Source: Saprospiraceae bacterium (GTDB lineage: Bacteria > Bacteroidota > Bacteroidia > Chitinophagales > Saprospiraceae). Taken from it: 17,536 nucleotides of DNA. The translations under genes and the position numbers were made by a program. The stretch's first letter is position 1. Every line of letters begins with the position of its first letter. A model generated the notes under the pieces. That model did no database searches, was not told where the DNA came from, and saw only the letters and a list, made by a program, of their open reading frames with translations. The stretch lies in the NCBI GenBank assembly GCA_020628755.1, contig JAHDEQ010000009.1, positions 12,420 through 29,955 of the forward strand. Direction: 5' to 3'. Below are positions 1-9,200 of the stretch, piece by piece.

Positions 1-527
1 ACAAAATTTTAGAAAAAATAGCTAGTCAAACTAAGTTGAAAGTTGACTTTGGAGGAGGTCTAAAATCAACTAAAGATGTACAAATTGCCTTTGAAAGTGG
101 GGCTGTCCAAATCACAGGAGGCAGTATTGCGGCACAAAATCCTAAACTCTTTTTGGAATGGTTACAGCAATATGGACAAGAAAAAATAATACTCGGCGCA
201 GACTGTAAAAACCGAAAAATTGCGACTAATGGCTGGTTAGAAAGTTCGGATTTGGATGTGGTGGACTTTATTCAATCTTATCAAAGCAAAGGAATAAAAT
301 ATGTCATTTGTACCGACATTGCCAAAGACGGAATGCTACAAGGAACATCAAATAAACTTTACGAAGAAATCTTAGAGCACAGCAATTGTCAACTCATAGC
401 AAGTGGCGGAGTGTCTTCTGTGCAAGACCTCCTTGACTTAGAAAAATTGGGTTGCGAAGGTGTTATTATAGGAAAAGCCCTTTACGAAGGAAAAATAAAA
501 TTGGAGGAAATTTCTCAATGTATCTAA
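1..527 (+). CDS. hisA: HisA, ProFAR isomerase (5' end outside window)
   Basis: 1-(5-phosphoribosyl)-5-[(5-phosphoribosylamino)methylideneamino]imidazole-4-carboxamide isomerase, a cytosolic TIM-barrel enzyme of histidine synthesis. The reading frame is open from base 3, so 174 C-terminal residues are visible and roughly 65-70 residues, including the first catalytic Asp, lie upstream. Family landmarks are clear: VDFGGGLKS, TGGSIA, IILGAD (Asp codon 201-203, in the position of the second catalytic Asp), CTDIAKDGMLQG, ASGGVSS and the phosphate-binding GVIIGKALYEGK near the end. A TTG at 36 can be read as a start but lies inside the conserved barrel, so it is not the real one. The next gene, 73 bp downstream, is hisF, the usual Bacteroidota his operon order. 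The identification is secure. Confidence 0.95.
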   Translation, partial: KILEKIASQTKLKVDFGGGLKSTKDVQIAFESGAVQITGGSIAAQNPKLFLEWLQQYGQEKIILGADCKNRKIATNGWLESSDLDVVDFIQSYQSKGIKYVICTDIAKDGMLQGTSNKLYEEILEHSNCQLIASGGVSSVQDLLDLEKLGCEGVIIGKALYEGKIKLEEISQCI

Positions 528-552
528 GTTTTTATGTGTCTAGGAGTTTTCC

Positions 553-600
553 CAAACACTCAAACACTCAAACACCTGAATACTTGAACACCTGAAAATA
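553..600 (+). repeat. 8-bp-period degenerate tandem repeat before hisF
   Basis: Six consecutive 8-base units (caaacact twice, caaacacc, tgaatact, tgaacacc, tgaaaata) fill the hisA-hisF spacer and end exactly at the hisF ATG. The consensus is close to TGAACACN. A related array sits before hisIE at 1388-1425. No function can be assigned: it may be spacer DNA expanded by slippage, or an A-rich leader that helps initiation in a phylum that rarely uses Shine-Dalgarno sites. Confidence 0.75.
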
Positions 601-1356
601 ATGCTAAAAAAAAGAATTATACCTTGCCTTGATATAAAAGATGGCCGAACGGTCAAAGGCATCAATTTTGAAGGAATCCGTGATGCAGGCGATCCTATTG
701 AACTGGCCAAACGCTACGTAGAGCAAGGGGCTGACGAGTTGGTTTTTTTGGATATTACCGCAACGATTGAAGGCCGAAAAACTCTTGTAGATTTGGTTAG
801 AAAAATTGCTCACGAAATCAATATTCCTTTTACGGTGGGTGGCGGCATCAACTCCGTTGCTGCCGTGTCGGAGTTGATTGGAGCAGGGGCAGACAAGGTC
901 AGTATCAATTCGGCAGCCGTCAAAAATCCTACTTTGATAAGCGATTTAGCCAAAGAATTTGGGAGTCAATGTGTCGTACTAGCTATTGACACTAAGTTTG
1001 TCAAGGATACTTGGATGGTCTTTGTGCATGGAGGTCGCAAAGCTACAGATTTGGAGACAATTCTTTGGGCGCAGCAAGCGGAGCAAATGGGTGCAGGCGA
1101 AATTTTACTTACCTCTATGAATAATGACGGCACCAAAAATGGCTTTGCACTTGACATTACACAAGCGGTCAGTCAAGCTATCAATATTCCAGTGATTGCT
1201 TCGGGCGGAGCAGGGTCGGCCAAAGACTTCGAGCATCTGTTTTGCAAAACAGATGCGAGTGCGGGCTTGGCGGCAAGTATTTTTCATTACGGAGAAGTTG
1301 ATATTCCAGTATTGAAACAATATTTAAAAAAAGAAAATATAGCAATTAGATTATAA
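601..1356 (+). CDS. hisF: HisF, imidazole glycerol phosphate synthase cyclase subunit
   Basis: A 251-residue (beta/alpha)8-barrel subunit. With the glutaminase HisH (not in this window) it converts PRFAR plus ammonia to imidazole glycerol phosphate and AICAR. The length is typical. The catalytic acid/base pair is present at the classical positions Asp11 (IIPCLDIKDGR) and Asp130 (VVLAIDTK). Phosphate-binding loops are seen at TVGGGI (78-83) and IASGGAGS, and the ammonia-tunnel/barrel-top region at MNNDGTKNGF. The ATG at 601 gives the conserved N-terminus MLKKRIIPCLD. The upstream spacer is an 8-bp-period repeat rather than a ribosome-binding site. It lies between hisA and hisIE in the same direction and is presumably co-transcribed with them. 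Confidence 0.97.
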   Translation: MLKKRIIPCLDIKDGRTVKGINFEGIRDAGDPIELAKRYVEQGADELVFLDITATIEGRKTLVDLVRKIAHEINIPFTVGGGINSVAAVSELIGAGADKVSINSAAVKNPTLISDLAKEFGSQCVVLAIDTKFVKDTWMVFVHGGRKATDLETILWAQQAEQMGAGEILLTSMNNDGTKNGFALDITQAVSQAINIPVIASGGAGSAKDFEHLFCKTDASAGLAASIFHYGEVDIPVLKQYLKKENIAIRL

Positions 1357-1387
1357 GGTGTTGCTGTCCATGCGTTCATTTGAGTTT

Positions 1388-1425
1388 TGAACGTGAACAC
1401 GTGGATACATGAGCACTTGAACACG
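1388..1425 (+). repeat. 8-bp-period degenerate repeat before hisIE
   Basis: A short TGAACG unit is followed by four 8-base units (tgaacacg, tggataca, tgagcact, tgaacacg), ending 7 bp before the hisIE ATG. It has the same period and consensus (TGAACACN) as the array before hisF but is more diverged. The two arrays occupy equivalent positions in consecutive spacers of one operon. Confidence 0.65.
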
Positions 1426-1432
1426 TTTATTT

Positions 1433-2020
1433 ATGCAAATTGATTTTAAAAAAGGAAACGGACTTGTTCCAGTTATTATACAAAATGAGGCAACACTCCA
1501 AGTTTTGATGTTGGGATATATGAATGAAGCGGCTTTTGCCAAAACCCAAAAAGAAGGTCGAGTGACCTTCTTTAGCCGTTCCAAAAATCGGCTATGGACA
1601 AAAGGCGAAAGTTCGGGCAATTATTTGGAAGTAAAAGATATTCAGTTGGATTGCGACCAAGATACTTTGTTGATAAAAGTACAACCCAAAGGACCAACTT
1701 GCCATACAGGAACAACTTCATGCTTTGGCGAGGAAAGTACTAAAGGCTTTGTTTATCAACTCGAAGCAACGATAAGCCATCGTTTTGAAAATCCTACAGC
1801 TGAGTCTTATACCTCCAAATTATTTCAAAAAGGCATCAACAAAGTTGCCCAAAAAGTAGGAGAGGAGGCCGTCGAATTAGTCATCGAAGCCAAAGACGAC
1901 AATGCAGATTTGTTTAAAAACGAAGCCGCAGATTTATTGTATCATTATTTGATTTTGCTACGAGCCAAAGGTTTTTCTTTAGAAGATATTGAAGCCGTTT
2001 TACAATCGAGACGAAAATAA
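1433..2020 (+). CDS. hisIE: HisIE, bifunctional phosphoribosyl-AMP cyclohydrolase / phosphoribosyl-ATP pyrophosphatase
   Basis: A 195-residue fusion catalysing the second and third steps of histidine synthesis. The N-terminal HisI domain (about 1-105) carries FFSRSKNRLWTKGESSGN (46-63), the metal-binding DCDQD (73-77) and three cysteines, Cys74, Cys90 and Cys97, with the 16 and 7 residue spacing of HisI zinc ligands. The C-terminal HisE domain (about 108-195) shows SYTSKLFQKGINKVAQKVGEE (125-145) and the acidic EAKDD/NEAADLLYH segments of the MazG-like pyrophosphatase fold. The ATG at 1433 gives a normal HisI N-terminus. The gene follows hisF by 76 bp and ends the recognisable histidine genes; an AT-rich hairpin follows the stop. 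Confidence 0.96.
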   Translation: MQIDFKKGNGLVPVIIQNEATLQVLMLGYMNEAAFAKTQKEGRVTFFSRSKNRLWTKGESSGNYLEVKDIQLDCDQDTLLIKVQPKGPTCHTGTTSCFGEESTKGFVYQLEATISHRFENPTAESYTSKLFQKGINKVAQKVGEEAVELVIEAKDDNADLFKNEAADLLYHYLILLRAKGFSLEDIEAVLQSRRK

Positions 2021-2030
2021 TCTATATTTA

Positions 2031-2056
2031 TAAACGAAAAATTCTATTTTCGTTTA
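2031..2056 (+). promoter_or_regulatory. Perfect AT-rich hairpin between hisIE and the prenyltransferase gene
   Basis: Arms TAAACGAAAA (2031-2040) and TTTTCGTTTA (2047-2056) are exact reverse complements around a 6-base loop. The right arm abuts and includes the A of the downstream ATG. It may be a weak terminator for the his operon (T-rich right arm) or a structure that hides the start codon in read-through RNA. The stem is AT-rich, so stability is modest. Confidence 0.5.
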
Positions 2057-2928
2057 TGCTCCAAAAATTACTATTCTATCTCAAAGTTTCACGCCCTGGA
2101 TTGTGGTTTGCCACTCTATGGCTATATGTTTTGCCAACAGGACAAATGCTCGATGTGAGTACTTCTGTTCCTTTTTGGCTTGGCTTTTTTTATTGTTGTT
2201 TTCCACTCAATTTTTTGGTCTATGGTTGGAATGACATAGTTGATTTTGAAACCGACCAAGTCAACCCTCGAAAAGACAGTTATTGGTTTGGGGCGAGGGC
2301 AAGCAAGACTCAATTGGAGCATCTTTGGAAAGCGATTTTGATAGTACAACTCCTCTGCTTACCTATCCTTTTATATTTTACGGGTTACTCTTTTTTGCTA
2401 CTAATGTTAGGCTTTTTGCTTATCAATACCTTGTACAATTTGCCAAAGAATGGCTTGCGTTCAAAACCTCCATTGGAGTTGCTTTGCCAAGTAGGATATT
2501 TATTGATTGTTCCATTTAGTGTGATGCTAAACCAAACAGGGGCTTTACCCAGGCAGACTTATATATACTTACTCTTATTTGCGTGGCAATCGCATTTGAT
2601 TGGAGAGGTGATGGATATTGAGCCAGACCGCAAAGCAGGTCGTAAAACGACTGCTACCATTTTGGGAATGCAAAAAACAAAACTGCTCATCATAGCTATT
2701 GTTTTTGCTGAAGTAGCGATGTTATTTGGTGTTTTTCAAACATATATTTTTGGAGGAATGTTAGCCCTAGGCTTGATTTGGTTATTGTTGGATTTATTTG
2801 TGATTTACAAAACACAGACTTATACTTTGATGCAAATGAAATTATTTGCCTACCTCTCTAATATTGTTGCTTTGGTGAGTATGTGGTATGTTTGGTATTC
2901 GGGATGCTTGCTAAAAATTCCATCATAA
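2056..2928 (+). CDS. UbiA-family membrane prenyltransferase
   Basis: A 290-residue polytopic inner-membrane protein with about eight to nine hydrophobic segments. Both UbiA aspartate-rich motifs are present: NDIVDFETD (Asn59, Asp60, Asp63, Asp67) after the first membrane helices, and DIEPDRKAGRKTTAT (Asp187, Asp191, Gly195, Thr198-199), which bind the Mg-diphosphate of an isoprenoid donor. An YNLPKNGLRSKPPLE loop matches the substrate-side segment of the family. Members attach prenyl chains to quinone, haem, chlorophyll or carotenoid acceptors; the acceptor cannot be told from sequence alone. The gene starts 35 bp after hisIE without a clear promoter, so it may be read from the his operon, although no metabolic link is obvious. 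A strong terminator follows the stop by 2 bp. Confidence 0.88.
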   Translation: MLQKLLFYLKVSRPGLWFATLWLYVLPTGQMLDVSTSVPFWLGFFYCCFPLNFLVYGWNDIVDFETDQVNPRKDSYWFGARASKTQLEHLWKAILIVQLLCLPILLYFTGYSFLLLMLGFLLINTLYNLPKNGLRSKPPLELLCQVGYLLIVPFSVMLNQTGALPRQTYIYLLLFAWQSHLIGEVMDIEPDRKAGRKTTATILGMQKTKLLIIAIVFAEVAMLFGVFQTYIFGGMLALGLIWLLLDLFVIYKTQTYTLMQMKLFAYLSNIVALVSMWYVWYSGCLLKIPS

Positions 2929-2930
2929 AA

Positions 2931-2965
2931 AAAACGCTTCTACGGAAACCCGTAGAAGCGTTTTT
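2931..2965. terminator. Bidirectional intrinsic terminator
   Basis: A 15-bp perfect stem (2931-2945 with 2950-2964, core CGCTTCTACGG / CCGTAGAAGCG) closes a 4-base loop. T residues follow on the + strand (2961-2965), and the A run at 2927-2934 gives a T run on the - strand. It lies between the convergent prenyltransferase (stop at 2928) and giant adhesin (stop at 2990) and can end both transcripts. Confidence 0.92.
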
Positions 2966-2989
2966 AAATATTGAAAAGGAAATATTGGT

Positions 2990-3274
2990 TTATTTCAATA
3001 CCGTTACATTTCCTTGTTTGTGAAATTCTTCACCATTGCTACAAGCCGTTCTCAACCAAAATCCATACACATCAGGAGCAACAGCTTCGCCTTTGAAAGT
3101 ACCATCCCAAGAGCCATTGAGGTCATTGGTTTCGTACACTTTTTGTCCCCAACGATTGTAAATCGCCCAACTAGCATCCGTTACATGTGTCGGATTGTAG
3201 CGTAAGCGCAAGACATCGTTTTCGCTATCGCCGTTAGGAGAAAACGCATTCGGGAAGAAAATAAATGGCTCGTC
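2990..3274 (-). other. Type B T9SS C-terminal sorting domain of the adhesin
   Basis: This segment codes for residues 2536-2629. FFPNAFSPNGDSENDVL (2541-2557), AIYNRWGQKVYE and GSWDGTFKGEAVAPDVYGFWL are the hallmarks of the CHU_C / TIGR04131 domain, and the protein ends in VTVLK as most members do. In Flavobacterium, such domains need a PorP/SprF-like partner for export, and one is encoded in the same operon here. Confidence 0.92.
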
Positions 3275-6200
3275 GCAAGTACGTTGCAATACGGTAATAG
3301 TAACCGCAGCCGTCGTACTACATTCTGGCGTATTGATGTCGGTCACAAATACTTGGTAAGTCGCTTCACCAGACGCAGTTGGTGTAGCGGTTGCATTGGT
3401 ATCATCCATTGGATTTTCTATAACACCATCACCATTCCAATCGTATTCATAATCACCAAGAATAACATCCAACTCTACATCATTTCCAATAAAGATAGTA
3501 TCTTCTGAGGCAATGATACCTTCTTGTAGCACAGTAGCTTCTACATCACTCACATTGATAACAAATTCTTCTTCAAAAGGACAACCAAACTCATTGCTGA
3601 CTTCAACCATATAAGTAGTGGTTTCGGTAGGCATTAAGATTGGGCTACTTGTTGTACCATCTTCTAGTGGCCCACCTGACCAATTGAAGGTTAAGTTATC
3701 CTGAGCACTTTGTGGCTCAGGGACAGCCGTAATCTCAGGTAGTGCCGTACCACCTTCGCAGCTATAGTCTTGAGGCACATCAAAATCAAGTGCAATGCTA
3801 TGATTTTCTACAGTGATAACATCGGTTTCAGTACAGCCATTAGCATCAGTAGCAGTAGCGGTATAGCTTGCTTCGCCAGTTGTGCCATCGCCTGTAGAAA
3901 CGACAATGCTGCTGCCTGTTTCGTTGTTACTCCATTCGATAGTAGCAGGACTAGCCGTATTGGCAGTCAAAACAACATCCACTTCTTCGCATTCGTTTAT
4001 AGCATCCATACCATCATTGATATCTAGGCTAATTACATCGTGATTGTCCACATTAACCATTTGTACACTTGTACATTCTTGAGCAGTATTGGTAATGGTT
4101 ACGGTATAAACCGCTTCGCCATTCACCAAAACAGAAGGACTCTCACCATCAAGACCCTCCCATACATAAGAATAACCATCTTCAGGATTGGCATTCAACG
4201 TACCATCTGTATCAATACAAGCTGCGAGGTCTGGCACATCAACAACTTCGTTGATGATTTCGATTGGCTCATTGATAGCTACGGTTTCTTCACAACCTGC
4301 ATCTGTAAAAACAGTTAATGTACCTGTAACAGTTCCAGAATCTTCTACTTCAAATGTAGGGTTCGTTTCGTTAGAAGTACCAAACATACCAAAGTCCCAA
4401 AGTAGAGAGTCAATATTTCCTTGATTACCAGAAATAGACTCATTATTAAATGTAACAGTAGCAATATCAGCACAATCATCAGCAAAACCTAAATTGAAAG
4501 CAGGTTCTAAAGTCTCATCATTAACATTAGCAGTTAGTGCAATATTGTCGTAGCATTCATCGCCATTTGGCAATGTCGCTGTCACATCAAAATCACCCGT
4601 TTCAGCATAAGTATGTGTTGGACTCACCTGACCTGTCACTGTTGGCGAGCCATCGCCAAAGTCCCAAATATAATAAGGTGCATTCGGATCGTCTGCATTT
4701 TCAAAGGTAACAGTCATACCTTCACATTGTCCTAAGTTCGGTGCTTGTGGCTCACTCAATACAACAGCATCAATAGATTGTACAGACGTACATCCAAATT
4801 GATTGCTCACCGTCACGGTATAAGTATCAGCACCAGGTTGGCTAGTAGTGATAAAGATAGAATTATCTTCTTCTTGTATGATTTCGATATTACCTGTTCC
4901 TTCCCATTCGTAAGTAAGGATGTCATTCGGGTCAGCACTGGTTACTGTGATTTGACCTAAGTTATCCTGACAAATATAGGTCTCATCATCCAAAGCAACT
5001 TCTAAACCTGTACCTGTAACGGTAACTGCAGCTTCCTCAGAACAACCCGAAGCAGCATCGGTTGCTACAACAGTATAAGTAACAGGGCCAGAAGGCATGA
5101 TATCAATTTCATCATTGTCACTATTAGGAATTGGTGTACCATTTTCAAACCATTCAAAGGTCACATCAATATTGCTGCCCACAGTCAACTGTGTAGCATC
5201 AGCACAATCAATTTCAAAATCATCAACCAATTCTAGCTCAATAGTTGTAGGCACGTCGAGTGTAACTTCTTCAGTAAGTGTACAAGGTAAGAAGCTATTA
5301 TTATTGGTAATAGTTACGCTATAAGTTGTTGTCAAATCAGGATCAGCCATTGGGTTAGGACAATCGGTACAGCTCAATCCTGCGGCTGGAGCCCAGCTAT
5401 AACTATAGTCAGGATTACCACCAGGATTTAACTCAATACCTGTATCATTTTGACAATGCGTAAGAGCATCTTGTGGTACATTAGGAGCATCAATAATATC
5501 CAACTCCAAGCCTGATTCTTCTGATGTCGTTTGACAATCAGCAGCAGTCGTTAGGGTTTGAATAACATCAATATCAGTACTTTCTTCAAAAGTAATTTCA
5601 ACTGTCTCGCCACTATATTCTGTTCCATTAATAACCCAGCCAATACCAGTCGTATTATTATCAGGATTTTCGCTTTGGTCAACAAATAAAATTGTTGTAC
5701 CATCAGGCCCACAATCTACTAATTCATAGCTAAATGCTGCGGTCAGTATTGGGTCAAAGACCGATACTTGTTGTGTGGCAGGCTCGACACAAGCCAAGTT
5801 TACATCTATGGCAAGGCTTACATCATAATCACCTACTACTCCATATACATATACTGCATCATTGGTGGTGACTTCCAAACTAGGATTGCTTGGGTCATCA
5901 AATGTCCAAATGTAATCAAATTCGTTGCTACCATTATTGGTAAAATTGAAGGTGACTCCGTCACATTCTTTTTCGACTTCAAAAGCTAATACTTCATTTG
6001 GATCAACTACAGTAACAGGAATTTCATCTATTTGCTCACAACCAAATTGATTGGTTGTAACTAAAGAAATAGAATAAACACCAGGTTCGCTTGGATTGAG
6101 CGTTGGATTAGCAAGGTTTTCAGTACCTGGTTCGATGATGTCACCTGTCCAATTATACGTAAGTACATCATTTGCATCAAGATTGATTACATTGAGCGTG

Positions 6201-9200
6201 AAAGATGTGCCTAAACACATATCTATGTCCATATTGCCATCATCATCAACATTAACAACAGCAGTATTGCCACCGTCAACATTAGTTACCGATGTCTGTT
6301 CGATTTCTATGTCAACAGGCCCACCTTGAACGGTCAAAGAGGTCGTTTCGGTACAGCCCAATTCATCTGTAACCGTAAGCGAGAAAGTTTGAGAACCATC
6401 TACACCAACAACAAAGTCAGTAGCATCGCTAGGCTGCGGATTCCATTCAAATGTATAATCTGTTTGATTACCAGTTGTAGTTGTGGTTGTAACATTGACT
6501 TGCTCATCATCACAAGTTGTGATGGTATTGCTTTCAACTGTATTATCTATTTCAAAAGTACCAGAGTTGTTACCTGTTGCATCTAGGACAATTCCGATTT
6601 CGTCGCTGGTTTGTACAGTAATACTTTGTGTTACCTCACAAAGTGCTGAACCTGAATTGTTGGTAATGGTTACATTATAAGTTGTTGTCGTTGCAGGGTC
6701 AATCGATGGGTTGGCCTCATTGCCTATGCCATTGTCCCAAGTATAAGTATAGTCAGGATTAGCATTTGGATTTAATTCAATAGGAGCATCTCCAAAACAA
6801 GAAACCAAATCAGAAGGCGTATCAATTAACTGAGTTGGACTTACAGTCAAACTTTCGACATTACTACCATCACAACCTGTATCGTTTGTAATCATCAATG
6901 TAACGGTAAGCTCTGTATCACTGGTAGTGATACTTGGGTTTTGCTCTGTAGAGGTCATTCCATTTCCAAAGTCCCAATTCCAAAAAGTAATAGCACCTTG
7001 CGAAGTATTGGATTCATCTGTAAAAGAAATCGTTACGCCATCAGGGCCACAATCTGTATAAACAAAGTCAAAACCTATTTCTACAACCGAATCGTCAACG
7101 GTAACTTCCTGAGAGATTGGAGTCAAACAAGACAAATCTGCAATAGGAGTTAAATTAACCGTATATGTGCCTGGCATATCATAAGTATGTGATGGAGCTT
7201 CTGTACCTGGAAGTATCGTACCATCACCAAAATCCCAAGTATAGTAGCCAGCATTTGGATTGTTGACATCAAAATTCATCGTTAAGCCAATACAATCTTG
7301 TAAAACACTATTAACATTGGGTTGTTGGTCGCTTAACACAGTAATAGGAATGGTGTTGACTTCTGAACAACCCCATTGATTGATGGTTTCTACGGTGATT
7401 TCATAAGTACCTGCTTGTGTAGGTTCAAAAGCAGGATTGGCAGAGTTTTGTCCAAAAATATTGACAGAAGCATCTGAAACAGACCAGTTGTACGTCAAGG
7501 TTTGTTCAGTGTCATTGTTTGTAACTGTGATTGGGAAATTTTCATTTGGACACAAGTCCAATGAACCGTCTCCATTAACATCTAAATCAGGGAAACCATT
7601 GCCGTCTGTATCGGTTACAGTTTGCTCAATTGTAATGTCAATAGGACTTCCTTGAATAGTCACTTGGGTTGTCGTTGGACAACCAAAACGGTCAGTTGCT
7701 ACGACTGAGAATGTTTCTTCACCATCAGGGTCAACGGTAATATTGTCGTCAATTCCTAAAGAATTTCCATTTTCATCAAACCATTCTATCGAAGCATCAA
7801 TAGAAGTAGAGGTGATGCCTGTTGTGTTGAGTATGATTAAACCATCGTCGCAAGATGTAATAACATCTTGACCTGTAATAGTTGTATCTTCTCCTGTTAC
7901 AGTATCTGTAATTGTTACATCAATATCAATATCTGGAGAATCATGAACTTGTATGAGTACAACATCATTTTGTGTACAACCATATTGGTTGGTGGTTTCT
8001 AGCATCAAAGTATAAACACCTTCGATGTTCCAGTCAATAGCAGGAGATTGAACTGTAGGATCAACCAAGATTTGAGTGTCGCCCGTCCAAACATACGTAT
8101 TAATATCATTTGGGTCATTATTGACTACTGTCAAGGCTGCTGGATTTCCAATACAAAGGTCAAGTGTTCCGTCGCCATCTAGGTCGGTTAAACCGCTTCC
8201 ATTGGTCAAATTATCATCGGTTTCTTCTATCACAACATTAACAGGGCTACCCGAAATGCTAAAAGAAGTTTCGGAAGTACAGCCTGCAGCATTGGTAGCA
8301 ATTAAGGTATAGGTTTCTTCTCCATTAGGAGTGATGACCAATAAATCGCCGTTCATACCTGCAATTTCTCCATTAGAATCATACCACGTATAGTTGACAT
8401 CACTTTCTAATGTAGTAACACTTGTAATGGAAAGCAATGCTGTTTCATCACCACAAACTACGATTTCATCCACTTCAGTAATCGTTGTGGTCGTGTTGGT
8501 CGTCATATCTGTAAATTCTACTTCTACATCAATTTCAGGAATACCATGAATCTCGACAGGTACATCTACTGATTGAGAACAACCATCGGCATTGGTAGCC
8601 GTAACTGTTAAATTGAAAACACCATCAGCTTCATTTGCCGTAATGGTAGGATTTGAAGAGTTGATACCAGCAGTAATGATTTGAGTATCACCTGTCCAAG
8701 TATAAGTTAAGTTGTTGTCTGCACTAAAATTACTTGCATTTAATGAACCGACTTGATCAGGGCATAAGTCTAATATTCCATCGCCTGTAACATCGTTGAT
8801 ACCTCCGCCTCCAGTATTGATATTGGTGATTTCATCCACTTGAATATTAACAGGATTAGGATTGACGGTGATTTGGTTGCTTGCTGTACAACCCAACTCA
8901 TCGGTTATAACAACGGTATAAGTTGTTGCACCATCAGGTGCAACATTGATGCTGCCATCGGCATTGGCAGGTACATTTCCAGCATCTGTTGACCATACAT
9001 AAGAGGTTACATTTGTACTAATATTTGTAGTGGTCAAGGTAACTGTTTCGTCATTACAAGTAACCACAACATCGGTGTCAACAACGCTAGTTGTGCTACC
9101 ATCAGTTGTATTGGTAACGGTTGCTCCTATATCAACATTATTGATGTCGCTAACTTGAATGTATTTTTCGATTTGTGAAATACACGAGCTATTGCCAGAC

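Noticed and set aside
36..38. TTG as the true start of hisA
   Set aside because: The frame stays open to the window edge and the residues before it (ILEKIASQTK) fit the HisA barrel, so the start is upstream of the window.
4040..4424. Overlapping + strand open frames of 70-90 codons inside the adhesin gene
   Set aside because: They are antisense shadows of a long low-complexity coding region, with no conserved features.
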